Counted from the stretch's first letter, positions 28,816 through 38,950 are shown. The stretch is DNA of 64,000 nt from Burkholderia sp. Ax-1724 (GCF_011752995.1 NZ_VWWL01000007.1:186001-250000), one strand, 5' to 3'. The notes: generated by a model from the letters alone, not told the origin. Numbers and translations are program-made.

Positions 28816-30030
28816 TCACAGCGGTTTTTCGTACATGTAGCGGCGCGACCACGGCAGGTTTTTCGCGCTGCGGCCGGCTTTACGGCACACCACCTGGAAG
28901 ATCGACACGTCGTCGTTTTCGAATGCATACGCGCAGCCGGCCAGATACACGCGCCAGATGCGGAATTTCTCGTCGTCGACGAGCTTGCGGGCTTCGTCCG
29001 CATGCGCTTCGAAATTCTCCGCCCACAGATCGAGCGTGTGCGCATAGTGACGGCGCAGGCTTTCGACGTCAACCGGTTCGAGGCCGCCGCGCTGCATCGA
29101 TTCGAGCGCGAGGCTGATGTGCGGCAGTTCGCCGTTCGGGAACACGTAGCGGTCGATGAACTCGCCGCCGCCCAGCGAGGTCTCGCCGCTGTCGGCGTCG
29201 CTCGACGTGATGCCGTGGTTCATCGCGATGCCGTCGTCGGCCAGCAGGTCGCGCATCTTCTCGAAGTAGCCCGGCAGATTCTTGTGGCCGACGTGCTCGA
29301 ACATGCCGACGCTCGTGATGCGATCGAACTGCCCCTGGACATCGCGATAGTCCTGCAGGCGAATCTCGATCTGGTTTTCGAGGCCGGCCGCTTTCACGCG
29401 TGCGGTGGCGAGGTCGAACTGGTTTTGCGAGAGCGTCACGCCCACGCATTTCGCGCCGAACTTCTGCGCCGCGCGCAGCACGAGCGCGCCCCAGCCGCAG
29501 CCGATATCGAGCAGACGCTGGCCGGGCTGCAACTGGATTTTGGTCAGAATGTGATCTATTTTCTTCAGCTGCGCGGTCGCGAGGTCTTCGGTGCCGGTCT
29601 CGAAGTACGCGCACGAGTAGACCATGTTCTCGTCGAGCCACAGCTTGTAGAACTCGTTCGAGACGTCGTAGTGATACTGGATCGCTTTCCTGTCCGACGC
29701 CTTCGAGTGATTGAAGTAGCGCCGCACGCGCGCGAGCTTGCTCGCGTTGGTGACGGTGCTGCGCGCGAGTTCATAGCCGATATTGATGATGTCCGACAGC
29801 TTGCCCTCGATGTCGATCTTGCCCTTCACGTACGCCTCGCCGAGATTGTCGAGGCTCGGTTCGAGCAGATAGGGCAGCGCGGTCGCGCTCTTGACGTGCA
29901 GCGTGACCTGGGGCGCGGCGAACCGCCCGAAGTCATGCTGCTGACCGTCCCACAGCACGAGGCGTGCAGGCAGATTCGCTTTGGTTTTGACGTCTTCAAC
30001 CCACTGCGCCAGCTTTTTCTCCCAGAACAT
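28816..30030 (-). CDS. cfa: Cyclopropane-fatty-acyl-phospholipid synthase
   Basis: SAM-dependent enzyme that methylenates cis double bonds of membrane phospholipid acyl chains; 404 aa. Seen: AIQYHYDVSNEFYKLWLD, YSCAYFETGTEDLATAQ, the SAM motif LLDIGCGWGALVL, SVGMFEHVGHKN, and FIDRYVFPNGELPH. ATG 30030 with GGAGAG eight bases upstream was chosen; the upstream in-frame extension of more than 100 residues is non-conserved and runs into the pdxH-side gap. Confidence 0.93.
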   Translation of the reverse strand: MFWEKKLAQWVEDVKTKANLPARLVLWDGQQHDFGRFAAPQVTLHVKSATALPYLLEPSLDNLGEAYVKGKIDIEGKLSDIINIGYELARSTVTNASKLARVRRYFNHSKASDRKAIQYHYDVSNEFYKLWLDENMVYSCAYFETGTEDLATAQLKKIDHILTKIQLQPGQRLLDIGCGWGALVLRAAQKFGAKCVGVTLSQNQFDLATARVKAAGLENQIEIRLQDYRDVQGQFDRITSVGMFEHVGHKNLPGYFEKMRDLLADDGIAMNHGITSSDADSGETSLGGGEFIDRYVFPNGELPHISLALESMQRGGLEPVDVESLRRHYAHTLDLWAENFEAHADEARKLVDDEKFRIWRVYLAGCAYAFENDDVSIFQVVCRKAGRSAKNLPWSRRYMYEKPL

Positions 30031-30169
30031 GTGATCTCTCCGTGTTCGTTGATTTAAAGCAAAGCTTGTGTGGATCGCGATAGGGCACGGCGCATTCCGC
30101 GGGCCGCGCAACGCAATCCGGCCGGCGCGCGTCGCCACGCAAGCGGCGCCGCCGGCATCATTCGTCGGA

Positions 30170-30811
30170 TCAGGGCGACAGGCGGGCGATCTGCCAGCTA
30201 CCGCTTGCGTCCGCGCGCGTATAGAGCAGACGATCGTGCAGACGCGAAGGCCGCCCCTGCCAGAATTCGATTGCCTCGGGCACCAGACGGTACCCGCCCC
30301 AGTGCGGCGGCCGCGGAGGATTGTCGCCATATTGCAGGCTGATTTCGCGTTCACGTACTTCGAGCTGCGAACGGCTTTCAATCACCTGACTCTGATTTGA
30401 GGCCCACGCGCCGATGCGCGAGCCGAGCGGACGCGACGCGAAATAGGCGTCGCTGTCTGCCGCGTCCGTTTTGACGACGCGGCCCTCGATGCGCACCTGG
30501 CGCTCGAGTTCGATCCAGTGAAACAGCAGGCTCGCGTTAGGGTTCGCGCTCAGCTCGCGGCCCTTGCGGCTCTCATAATTGGTGAAGAACACGAAGCCTC
30601 GCTCGTCGACACCCTTGATCAGCACGATGCGTGCCGATGGCCGGCCGTGCGGGTCGACCGTTGCCAGCGTCATGGCATTCGGCTCGGGCAGTTGGGCGTC
30701 GATCGCCTGCTGGAACCACGCGTCGAATTGACGGAACGGATCGTGGTCGACGTCGGCGACGTCCAGAGAGCCCAGCGAATAATTTTTTCGAAGCTCGGCG
30801 AGTGAGATCAT
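30170..30811 (-). CDS. pdxH: Pyridoxamine/pyridoxine 5'-phosphate oxidase
   Basis: FMN enzyme making pyridoxal 5'-phosphate; 213 aa. Seen: [68 protein letters not shown] and the C-terminal [13 protein letters not shown] 30811 rather than 30841 gives the family-typical N-terminus. Confidence 0.95.
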   Translation of the reverse strand: MISLAELRKNYSLGSLDVADVDHDPFRQFDAWFQQAIDAQLPEPNAMTLATVDPHGRPSARIVLIKGVDERGFVFFTNYESRKGRELSANPNASLLFHWIELERQVRIEGRVVKTDAADSDAYFASRPLGSRIGAWASNQSQVIESRSQLEVREREISLQYGDNPPRPPHWGGYRLVPEAIEFWQGRPSRLHDRLLYTRADASGSWQIARLSP

Positions 30812-31139
30812 GTTCTTATGCGAACGCTTACAGTCAGGCAAGTATAGCTAAGGCGCCAATTTTTTGCGCGCGAGCGGACGAGCGTGTCAGACGCCACATG
30901 CCCTGCCTGCGCGAGCGGTCGCGCGAGGCGCGGGCCGGCCGTGTTTCGTTGCTCGCGTGACCTCTTCGTATGACCCTTTCGTATAACCCCTTCGCATGAC
31001 CCGTTCGGGGAGCGGGACGTCACGCGAAACTTCGGGCAAGGCGTTGAGGCAAAATACGGGCTGCGCGCGCGTCGGCTTCACGAACGCGAAGCCGCTTTCC
31101 GTTCCGCCTGTGTATGCCTTGTATTCGAGCCCCGTCATC
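30812..31139. other. Divergent pdxH/tcdA gap, 328 bp
   Basis: Holds a three-copy 13-bp tandem array (30965-31003). No promoter hexamers with good spacing and no further element were recognised. Confidence 0.5.
30965..31003 (+). repeat. 13-bp tandem array, three copies
   Basis: TTCGTATGACCCT, TTCGTATAACCCC and TTCGCATGACCCG are contiguous. Unlike the other arrays in this window it lies in a divergent 5' region, 137 nt upstream of tcdA. Confidence 0.75.
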
Positions 31140-32009
31140 ATGTTCAGCACCACCGCGCAATCCGATCTTACTACCAGCCTCGATGCGAATGAAACCGCCG
31201 ACCGCGCGCGCCGCTTCGGCGGCATCGCGCGTCTGTACGGCGCCGACGCGCTCGCCGCGTTCGAGGGCGCCCACGTCGCGGTGATCGGCATCGGCGGCGT
31301 GGGTTCGTGGGTTGCCGAGGCGCTGGCGCGCAGCGCGCTCGGCACGCTGACGCTGATCGATCTCGACAACGTCGCCGAGAGCAACACGAACCGGCAGATC
31401 CATGCGCTCGACGGCAACTACGGCAAACCGAAGGTCGAGGCGATGGCCGAGCGCATCGCGGCGATCAATCCGTATTGCGACGTGCGGCTCGTCGAAGACT
31501 TCGTCGAGCCAGACAACTTCGCGGCGACGCTCGGCGGCGGCTTCGACTACGTGATCGACGCGATCGACAGCGTGCGCACGAAGACCGCGCTGATCGCGTG
31601 GTGCGTCGAGCGCCAGCAGGCGTTGATCACGGTCGGCGGCGCGGGCGGCCAGCTCGATCCGACGCGTATCCGCATCGACGATCTCGCGCTGACGATCCAG
31701 GACCCGTTGCTGTCGAAGGTGCGCGGCCAGTTGCGCAAACAGCATGGCTTTCCGCGCGGGCCGAAGGCGAAGTTCAAGGTGAGCGCGGTGTATTCGGACG
31801 AGCCGCTGATCTATCCGGAAGCGGCCGTTTGCGATATCGACGAGGAAGCCGAGCACGTGAGCACGTCGCCGGGTCACACGGGGCCGGTCGGTCTGAATTG
31901 CGCGGGGTTTGGGTCGAGCGTGTGCGTGACCGCGAGCTTCGGGTTTGCGGCGGCGGCGCATGTGCTGCGCGAGTTGGCGAAGCAGGCGAGGGCGCGGGCG
32001 GCTATTTGA
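31140..32009 (+). CDS. tcdA: tRNA threonylcarbamoyladenosine dehydratase
   Basis: E1-like, ATP-dependent enzyme cyclising t6A37 to ct6A in ANN-decoding tRNAs; 289 aa. Seen: RRFGGIARLYG, nucleotide-binding GIGGVGSWVAEALARSG-like segment with D in LIDLDNVAESNTNRQ, YVIDAIDSVRTK, and the C-terminal region FGSSVCVTASFGF. ATG 31140 was chosen; longer in-frame starts cross the 13-bp repeats. Confidence 0.92.
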   Translation: MFSTTAQSDLTTSLDANETADRARRFGGIARLYGADALAAFEGAHVAVIGIGGVGSWVAEALARSALGTLTLIDLDNVAESNTNRQIHALDGNYGKPKVEAMAERIAAINPYCDVRLVEDFVEPDNFAATLGGGFDYVIDAIDSVRTKTALIAWCVERQQALITVGGAGGQLDPTRIRIDDLALTIQDPLLSKVRGQLRKQHGFPRGPKAKFKVSAVYSDEPLIYPEAAVCDIDEEAEHVSTSPGHTGPVGLNCAGFGSSVCVTASFGFAAAAHVLRELAKQARARAAI

Positions 32010-32053
32010 GCGCTGCGGTTTGATGGAAAGCGATGAAGGCCGATGCAGTACGG

Positions 32054-32091
32054 ACCGGCGCGGTTGCGGCGTTCACCGCAACCGCGCCGGT
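32054..32091. terminator. Perfect 16-bp-arm hairpin between convergent tcdA and cnoX
   Basis: ACCGGCGCGGTTGCGG and its exact complement are separated by CGTTCA. No U tract follows either arm. By position it ends both converging transcripts; like 9172-9205 it may act as a Rho-entry barrier or 3'-end protector rather than a classical intrinsic terminator. Confidence 0.55.
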
Positions 32092-32119
32092 CATCGGGCA
32101 CTCGTCAGTCGCGCGCTAA

Positions 32120-32968
32120 TCAGTACAACGACGCGCTGAGCTTGCGCCGCCATTGCGACACCAGCTCCGGCTGATGCGCGGCCAGATCGAATACCGACAG
32201 CATCGTCTTGCGGCCGACGTCGTCGCGGAACGTGCGGTCGCGCTGCACGATCGCGAGCAGATGTTCGAGCGCCTGCGCGTATTTGCGGTGCGCGATAAAC
32301 GCATTCGCGAGATCGAAGCGCGCTTCGAGATCGTCGGGATTGCCGGCGACGCGCGCTTCGAGCGCATCGGTGGGCGGCAGGTCCGCGGCGGCATCGACCG
32401 CGTCGAGCCGCGTCTTGATCGCGTTGAAGCGCGCGTCGATGCCCTGGGTCGTTTTCGGCGACAGCAGATCGACTTCGTTGCGCGCTTCGTCGATGCGGTT
32501 GTCTTCGAGCAGCAGCTCGATGCGGTCCATGCGCGCATCGTCGAAACCGGGGTCGTACGCGAGCGCCGCTTGCAGCAGATCGTAGGCGTCTTCGCGGCGG
32601 TCTTCGGCGAGCGCGGTCTGCGCTTCGATGCGCGCGGCCGGCGCGCCTTGCGGCACGAGCCGCTCGATGAACTCGCGCAACTGTCCTTCCGGCAGCACGC
32701 CGACGAACTGATCGACCGGCTGGCCGTCGGCGAATGCGATCACGTGCGGAATGCTGCGCACCTGGAAGTGCGCGGCCAGTTCGTGGTTCTCGTCCACGTT
32801 GACCTTCACGAGCTTCCATTTGCCGGCTGCCTCGGCTTCGAGCTTTTCCAGCAGCGGGCCGAGACTCTTGCAGGGGCCGCACCACGGCGCCCAGAAATCG
32901 ACCAGCACGGGGGCCAGAGTCGACGCTGCGAGAACGTCCTGTTCGAAAGTGGCGAGAGTGGTGTCCAT
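32120..32968 (-). CDS. Thioredoxin-TPR protein, CnoX/YbbN-like
   Basis: 282 aa: a thioredoxin domain (1-110) with an intact WCGPC active site (29-33), followed by a helical TPR-like region (about 120-282) with repeats such as EDAYDLLQAALAYDPGFDDA. E. coli CnoX has the same architecture but a different active-site motif; it is a chaperedoxin that hands clients to GroEL. The intact CXXC suggests a redox-competent form, as in some other bacteria. Confidence 0.88.
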   Translation of the reverse strand: MDTTLATFEQDVLAASTLAPVLVDFWAPWCGPCKSLGPLLEKLEAEAAGKWKLVKVNVDENHELAAHFQVRSIPHVIAFADGQPVDQFVGVLPEGQLREFIERLVPQGAPAARIEAQTALAEDRREDAYDLLQAALAYDPGFDDARMDRIELLLEDNRIDEARNEVDLLSPKTTQGIDARFNAIKTRLDAVDAAADLPPTDALEARVAGNPDDLEARFDLANAFIAHRKYAQALEHLLAIVQRDRTFRDDVGRKTMLSVFDLAAHQPELVSQWRRKLSASLY

Positions 32969-33130
32969 TGCGTCCTCGTCGATAAAAACGGTTTGTGGCT
33001 AGGTGGGGCCGATGTGGGCGAATTCAATGCGGGCCTGCATGGCGACGACGCGCCACGCGAGACCGTGCAGGCTTGCGCGGGTTGGTGGTGTGTGCAGGGC
33101 GCCTGCCGGTGCCGCGCTGTGGCCCGCGCG

Positions 33131-33170
33131 CATGGGTGCATTGGCGCATCGGCCTATCGGTGTATCGGCG
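33131..33170 (+). repeat. 8-bp tandem array, five copies
   Basis: CATGGGTG, CATTGGCG, CATCGGCC, TATCGGTG, TATCGGCG. The array starts 12 nt beyond the stop codon of the minus-strand pirin gene. Confidence 0.65.
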
Positions 33171-33182
33171 CCCCGCCTTGTT

Positions 33183-34058
<876 letters not shown>

Positions 34059-34241
34059 GAGCGGTCTCGGCGCAGGAGTGGAAGAAGGGGTTGAACCGAC
34101 GATTCTACTGCGCGCCGCGCATGGCCGACATGACGACGCGCGGCGCGCCGTCACGCATGCGGGCGAGGCGCGCGATCCCGCCGCGCGGTGCGGTGCGGCT
34201 CCGCTAAACTGCCGGATCGAACCATCATATTGGAGACGCGG

Positions 34242-35123
34242 ATGTCGCCTAGGGACTTGCTGCTTGCGCTGATCGTCGTGATCGCATGGGGCGTCAATTT
34301 CGTCGTCATCAAGGTGGGCCTGCATGGCGTGCCGCCGATGCTGCTCGGCGCGCTGCGCTTCACGCTTGCGGCGGTGCCGGCGGTGTTTTTCGTCAGGCGG
34401 CCGCAGATGCCGTGGCGCTGGCTGTTCGCCTACGGCGCGACGATCTCGTTCGGGCAGTTTGCGTTCCTGTTCTCGGCGATGTATGTCGGCATGCCGGCCG
34501 GGCTCGCCTCGCTGGTGCTGCAGGCGCAGGCGTTCTTCACGCTGATCTTCGCGGCGCTGTTTCTGCACGAACGCCTGCGTCTGCCGAACGTCGCGGGCCT
34601 GCTGATCGCGGCTGCGGGTCTCGCGGTCATCGGCCTGCAAGGCGGGCACGCGATGTCGCTCGCCGGTTTCGTGCTGACGCTGTGCGCGGCGGGCATGTGG
34701 GCGCTCGGCAACATCGTCACGAAGAAGGTCGGCAAGGTCGATCTGGTCGGGCTCGTCGTGTGGGGCAGCCTGATTCCGCCGCTGCCGTTTTTCGCGGCCT
34801 CGTTCGTGTTCGAGGGGCCGCGCGAAATCGCCGCCGCGCTGAGCGGCATCAGCGCGTTGTCGATCTTCGCGATCGTCTATCTCGCGTTTATCGCGACGTT
34901 GATCGGCTACGGGTTGTGGAGCCGCCTGCTGTCGCGCTATCCCGCGAGCCAGGTCGCGCCTTTTTCGCTGCTGGTGCCGATCGTCGGGCTGGCCTCGGCG
35001 TCGTTGCTGCTTGGCGAGCAACTCTCGGCGATCCAGGTGGCCGGCGCGCTGCTCGTGATGGCGGGGCTCGCGGTGAACGTGTTCGGCGGCTGGGTCGCGC
35101 AGCGCCTGATGCCGGCGCGGTGA
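34242..35123 (+). CDS. eamA: Cysteine/O-acetylserine exporter, EamA (DMT superfamily)
   Basis: Inner-membrane exporter, 293 aa, ten predicted helices in two EamA repeats. Strong resemblance to E. coli EamA (YdeD): LIVVIAWGVNFVVIKVGLHG at the N-terminus, FGQFAFLFSAMYVGMPAGLA, LVLQAQAFFT, YLAFIATLIGYGLW, PFSLLVPIVGLASASLLL. ATG 34242 has GGAGACG upstream. Divergent from the pirin gene; bidirectional terminator downstream. Confidence 0.9.
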   Translation: MSPRDLLLALIVVIAWGVNFVVIKVGLHGVPPMLLGALRFTLAAVPAVFFVRRPQMPWRWLFAYGATISFGQFAFLFSAMYVGMPAGLASLVLQAQAFFTLIFAALFLHERLRLPNVAGLLIAAAGLAVIGLQGGHAMSLAGFVLTLCAAGMWALGNIVTKKVGKVDLVGLVVWGSLIPPLPFFAASFVFEGPREIAAALSGISALSIFAIVYLAFIATLIGYGLWSRLLSRYPASQVAPFSLLVPIVGLASASLLLGEQLSAIQVAGALLVMAGLAVNVFGGWVAQRLMPAR

Positions 35124-35180
35124 GTGTCGGTGCGAGCGGTATGGCGTGGCGCAGGCGGCGCACCGCGGTTTTCGGGCGAG

Positions 35181-35214
35181 CAATAAAAAACGGCCTTATG
35201 GCCGTTTTTTATTG
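35181..35214. terminator. Bidirectional intrinsic terminator
   Basis: Perfect 15-bp arms CAATAAAAAACGGCC and complement around TTAT. There are six T on the plus strand and six A on the other side, so it works for eamA (plus) and amiC (minus). Confidence 0.95.
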
Positions 35215-35255
35215 CATCGTGCGTGACACCGGATAGCACGCCCTCGCGCGCATCG

Positions 35256-36875
35256 TTACGTCATGCGACTCTTGGCGAGCGGCGGATTCGCCGCGAAATA
35301 GCGCTTGATGCCGCTCAGGATCGCGTTGGCCATCCTGTCGCGATAGGCGTCGTCGTTCAGGCGCCGCTCTTCGTCCGGGTTGCTGATGAACGCGGTCTCG
35401 ACGAGGATCGACGGAATGTCCGGCGCCTTCAGCACCGCGAAGCCGGCCTGCTCGACCGAGCCCTTGTGCAGCTTGTTGATGTCGCCGATTTCCTTCAGCA
35501 CGAAATTGCCGTAGCGCATCGAGTCGCGAATCTGCGCGGTGGTCGACATATCGAACAGCGCGCGGTTCACGGTCGCATCGGCCGATTTGACGTTGATGCC
35601 GCCGATCGAGTCCGACGAGTTTTCCTTGTTCGCCATCCAGCGCGCGGCCGCGCTCGACGCGCCATGCTCCGATAGCGCGAATACCGACGAGCCCTTCGCC
35701 TCGGGCGTCGTGAACGCATCGGCGTGGATCGACACGAACAGGTCCGCGCCGACGCGGCGCGCCTTCTGCACACGTACGTTGAGCGGCACGAAGAAGTCGG
35801 CGTCGCGCGTCATCATCGAGCGCATGTTCGGCTGCGCGTCGATCTTTGCGCGCAGCTTCTTCGCGATGTCGAGCGCGATGTGCTTCTCGTACGTGCCCGC
35901 GCCGCCGATCGCGCCAGGGTCCTCGCCGCCGTGACCCGGATCGATCGCAACCGTGAGCAGGCGCACGGTGTTGCTGCGGCCCGATTTCGGCGTGCTGAAC
36001 GCGTAGGTGTCGTCGCTGCCGCCAAGGGTGTCGTTGTCGTTGCCGAGACCGTGGGCGGCGCTGCTGCCGTTGGTGTTGCCCCCCTTGTTGCGGGCGATCG
36101 CGGTGGGCGGTGCGGAAGGCGCGGCCGGCGTTGCCTGCCGGCCGGCGATAACCGGCGCGGACGGCGGCGTCGCGCCATGCGCGGGCGGATGCGGCACGCC
36201 AGCGGCGCCATTGCCGGCGCTTGTGCCCGCGCCGCCGTTCTGCGCATAGCGCTCGAAGAACGCCTCGCTGTTGTCGGCGGGCGGCGTGGTGCCGGGCCCG
36301 GCGAGCGCTGCGGGCGGTGCGCTGTTTTCCTCGTTGAGGGCCTGCTGCTTGCGCTCGGTCTGCGCGAGCAGGTCCATCAGCGGATCGGGCGCGACGGCCG
36401 GATACAGATCGAACACGAGCCGGTACTTGTACGCGCCGACCGGTTGCAGGGTGAACACCTGCGGCTTCACCGAACCCTTCAGATCGAACACCATACGCAC
36501 GACGTGCGGCTGATATTGCCCGACCCGCACCGACGAAATTTGCGGATCGTTCGGTGTGATCTTGGAGACGAGGTCCTTGAGCGCCTGATCGAGATCGAGA
36601 CCGCTTAGATCGACGACGAGCCGGTCCGGTCCCTGCAGCAGTTGCTGCGTGTTCTGCAGCGGCTGATCGGATTCGATCGTCACGCGCGTGTAGTCGCGCG
36701 CGGGCCATACGCGCACGCCGAGCACCGAGCTCGCGAAGGCGAGACGCGGCGCGACGAGGCCGAGCACCAGCGTGGACGCGCCTGCCCGCAGAATCTGCCG
36801 GCGTCGCCAGTTATGCGTGGCGCCCGCGGCGGATTCGATCGAGTGGAACGGTTTGATCAACATCTTTCGAGACAT
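35256..36875 (-). CDS. amiC: N-acetylmuramoyl-L-alanine amidase with AMIN domain
   Basis: Periplasmic cell-division amidase (539 aa) cleaving the MurNAc-L-Ala bond. Seen: twin-arginine signal RRRQILRAG (from residue 24) with a hydrophobic stretch, AMIN domain about 50-150, Pro/Ala/Gly/Asn-rich linker about 165-310, then Amidase_3 domain with VAIDPGHGGEDPGAIG, zinc His/Glu residues, LFVSIHADAF and VETAFISN. The Tat signal is as in E. coli AmiC. An ATG at 36863 is an alternative. The start overlaps tsaE by 19 nt. Confidence 0.93.
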   Translation of the reverse strand: MSRKMLIKPFHSIESAAGATHNWRRRQILRAGASTLVLGLVAPRLAFASSVLGVRVWPARDYTRVTIESDQPLQNTQQLLQGPDRLVVDLSGLDLDQALKDLVSKITPNDPQISSVRVGQYQPHVVRMVFDLKGSVKPQVFTLQPVGAYKYRLVFDLYPAVAPDPLMDLLAQTERKQQALNEENSAPPAALAGPGTTPPADNSEAFFERYAQNGGAGTSAGNGAAGVPHPPAHGATPPSAPVIAGRQATPAAPSAPPTAIARNKGGNTNGSSAAHGLGNDNDTLGGSDDTYAFSTPKSGRSNTVRLLTVAIDPGHGGEDPGAIGGAGTYEKHIALDIAKKLRAKIDAQPNMRSMMTRDADFFVPLNVRVQKARRVGADLFVSIHADAFTTPEAKGSSVFALSEHGASSAAARWMANKENSSDSIGGINVKSADATVNRALFDMSTTAQIRDSMRYGNFVLKEIGDINKLHKGSVEQAGFAVLKAPDIPSILVETAFISNPDEERRLNDDAYRDRMANAILSGIKRYFAANPPLAKSRMT

Positions 36876-37471
36876 GCCTTTCCTGATTCGCTATATGCCC
36901 GTGCGACGAGTACGCGTGCGTCTCCGTCACCGTCGAGCGCAAGCGAGAAGACGAGATCCGGGATGCCGAGCAGCGGGCCCGCGCGTTGCGGCCATTCGAC
37001 GAGGCAGACCGCGCCGCTGTCGAAATATTCGCGAAAGCCTGCATCGGCCCATTCGGCCGGATCGCTGAATCTGTACAGATCGAAGTGATAGAGCGCGAGT
37101 TCCCCATGAGTTCGTTCGAGCACATAGGGTTCGACGAGCGTATAGGTGGGACTGCGCACGCGGCCGGTGTGGCCGAGGCCGCGCAAGGTCGCGCGCACGA
37201 GCGTGGTTTTGCCTGCGCCGAGGTCGCCGATGAGCTGCACCTGCAGACCGTGGAATGCCTGGCTGCTTGCCGCGTTGTTTGCCGCTTCGGGCTCCCGTGC
37301 CGACAGCGGTGCCTGCTGCACCCGCCGTTGCGCTGCTTCACGCACGCCTTCGATGGCCCGCGCGAAACGCTCGCCGAACGCGTGCGTGGCGGCTTCGTCC
37401 GCGAGCGCGAAGGCGCGTTCGAGCAGGACGGGAGCGGATGGCAGGTGCGCGTGATCGGGATTGGCAGGCAT
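36857..37471 (-). CDS. tsaE: tRNA threonylcarbamoyladenosine biosynthesis ATPase TsaE
   Basis: ATPase of the TsaBDE complex that makes t6A37 in tRNA; 204 aa. Seen: P-loop GDLGAGKTTLVRATLRGLG, SPTYTLVEPY, HFDLYRFSDPAEW, and VCLVEWPQRA. About 45 residues longer than E. coli TsaE because of an Ala/Glu/Gln-rich segment (about residues 35-75) before the P-loop. First of a tsaE-amiC pair, a common neighbourhood. Its start is 17 bp from the divergent queG start. Confidence 0.93.
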   Translation of the reverse strand: MPANPDHAHLPSAPVLLERAFALADEAATHAFGERFARAIEGVREAAQRRVQQAPLSAREPEAANNAASSQAFHGLQVQLIGDLGAGKTTLVRATLRGLGHTGRVRSPTYTLVEPYVLERTHGELALYHFDLYRFSDPAEWADAGFREYFDSGAVCLVEWPQRAGPLLGIPDLVFSLALDGDGDARVLVARAYSESGKACLERC

Positions 37472-37488
37472 TCTCGTAAAATGGCGTG

Positions 37489-38787
37489 ATGAACCGAAGT
37501 TCGACGTCCCCTGTTTCATGCGAGCCCGCATCGGTCGATGCCGGGCCGGTCGCGCATGCGCTCGATGCGGCGGCGCTGCATGCGCTCGCGTTCGACATCA
37601 AGACGTGGGGCCGCGAGCTCGGTTTCGGGGCGATCGGCATCAGCGACACCGATCTTTCCGCCGCTGAAGCGCCGCTTGCAGCGTGGCTGGAAGCAGGGTG
37701 CCACGGCGAGATGGATTATATGGCGAAACACGGCATGAAACGCGCGAGGCCGGCCGAGCTTGTGGCCGGAACGCGACGTGTGATTACCGCGCGCATCGCT
37801 TATCTGCCCGCCTCGACGCTCAGTGGCGAGGCCTCTGAACGTGCGCTGGAAGGTGTGTCGGAAGGTGCGCGTGGGGGTGCGCATGAACACGCTTCCGAAA
37901 GCTCGCCGCAAGACGCCGTGCGCCCGGGCAACTGGCGCGCGGCCGAGCATGCGCGGCTCGCGGACCCGTCGGCGGCGGTGGTGTCGGTCTATGCGCGCGG
38001 CCGCGACTATCACAAGGTGATGCGTCAACGCCTGCAACAATTGGCCGATAGAATCGAAGCGGCAATCGGGCCGTTCGGCTATCGCGTGTTCACCGATTCG
38101 GCGCCGGTGCTCGAAGTCGAGCTGGCGCAGAAGGCGGGCATCGGCTGGCGCGGCAAGCATACGTTGCTGTTACAACGTGACGCGGGCTCGCTGTTTTTTC
38201 TCGGCGAAATCTACGTCGACGTCGCGCTGCCGACCGATGCCGAAACCTCGCCCGAGGTCGCGCCCGAAACGCCGGGCTCGCATTGCGGCAGTTGCTCGCG
38301 TTGCCTCGATGCGTGCCCGACCGGCGCGATCGTCGCACCTTACAAGGTCGATGCGCGCCGCTGCATCTCGTATCTGACGATCGAACTGAAGGGCCGGATT
38401 CCCCTCGACCTGCGTCCGCTGATCGGCAATCGTGTCTATGGCTGCGACGATTGCCAGCTCGTGTGTCCGTGGAACAAGTTCGCGCAGGCCGCGCCGGTCG
38501 CCGATTTCGACGTGCGGCACGGGCTCGATCGCGCGTCGCTCACCGAGCTGTTCGCATGGAGCGCGGACGAATTCGATACGCGCATGCAGGGCAGTGCGAT
38601 TCGCCGCATCGGCTACGAGAGCTGGCTGCGCAATCTCGCGGTGGGGATGGGCAACGCGTTGCGCGCGGCGCCGCAGAGTCTCGGCGAAAAGGCGCGCGCG
38701 GAGATCGTCGCGGCATTGCGGGCGCGTGCCGGCGATCCTTCCGACATCGTGCGCGAGCACGTGGAGTGGGCGCTCGAAGCGGCGTAG
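37489..38787 (+). CDS. queG: Epoxyqueuosine reductase
   Basis: Cobalamin- and iron-sulfur-dependent enzyme completing queuosine in tRNA anticodons; 432 aa. Seen: FGAIGISDTDLS, GEMDYMAKH, SVYARGRDYHKVMR, GKHTLLLQRDAGSLFFLGEI, two 4Fe-4S clusters CGSCSRCLDACPTGAI and CDDCQLVCPWNKF. It is longer than E. coli QueG (about 380 aa) because of a Glu/Ser/Ala/Gly-rich insertion around residues 110-160 built from GAAGGTGYGTC-like repeats. ATG 37489 is next to an in-frame GTG at 37486. Confidence 0.94.
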   Translation: MNRSSTSPVSCEPASVDAGPVAHALDAAALHALAFDIKTWGRELGFGAIGISDTDLSAAEAPLAAWLEAGCHGEMDYMAKHGMKRARPAELVAGTRRVITARIAYLPASTLSGEASERALEGVSEGARGGAHEHASESSPQDAVRPGNWRAAEHARLADPSAAVVSVYARGRDYHKVMRQRLQQLADRIEAAIGPFGYRVFTDSAPVLEVELAQKAGIGWRGKHTLLLQRDAGSLFFLGEIYVDVALPTDAETSPEVAPETPGSHCGSCSRCLDACPTGAIVAPYKVDARRCISYLTIELKGRIPLDLRPLIGNRVYGCDDCQLVCPWNKFAQAAPVADFDVRHGLDRASLTELFAWSADEFDTRMQGSAIRRIGYESWLRNLAVGMGNALRAAPQSLGEKARAEIVAALRARAGDPSDIVREHVEWALEAA

Positions 38788-38788
38788 A

Positions 38789-38858
38789 GTAGCTGCAATT
38801 CGGTAGCTGCAATTCGGCAGCCGCAATTCGGCAGCCGCAATTCGGCAGCCGCAATTCG
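38789..38858 (+). repeat. 14-bp tandem array, five copies
   Basis: Two copies of GTAGCTGCAATTCG are followed by three of GCAGCCGCAATTCG, contiguous, beginning one base after the queG stop codon and ending about 60 bp before the island boundary. Confidence 0.95.
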
Positions 38859-38917
38859 CGGCGGCGGGGCGCTGTGCGGGTTTTTTCATTTGCGCTCGCC
38901 GCTCAAGTTTTGAGCAC

Positions 38918-38950
38918 GTTCTAGACGCTATTCTAGACAATGTCTAGAAC
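38918..38950. repeat. Left boundary cluster of TCTAGA-core 10-mers (candidate attL)
   Basis: Three copies of RTTCTAGAC(A/G): GTTCTAGACG at 38918-38927, ATTCTAGACA at 38930-38939, and the inverted TGTCTAGAAC at 38941-38950. The last two form the perfect palindrome TTCTAGACA-A-TGTCTAGAA. The stop codon of the integrase remnant falls inside the cluster. The same 10-mers recur at 40924-40933 and 40988-40997, about 2 kb away. Confidence 0.7.

Noticed and set aside
34059..35183. Long minus-strand open frame continuing upstream of the pirin gene
   Set aside because: It is antisense to eamA, Arg/His/Gln-rich as expected from GC-biased shadow frames, and has no homology; only the pirin part from 34058 is real.
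38789..38858. Five-copy 14-bp array as a CRISPR or plasmid iteron array
   Set aside because: Contiguous units without spacers and no rep or cas gene nearby.
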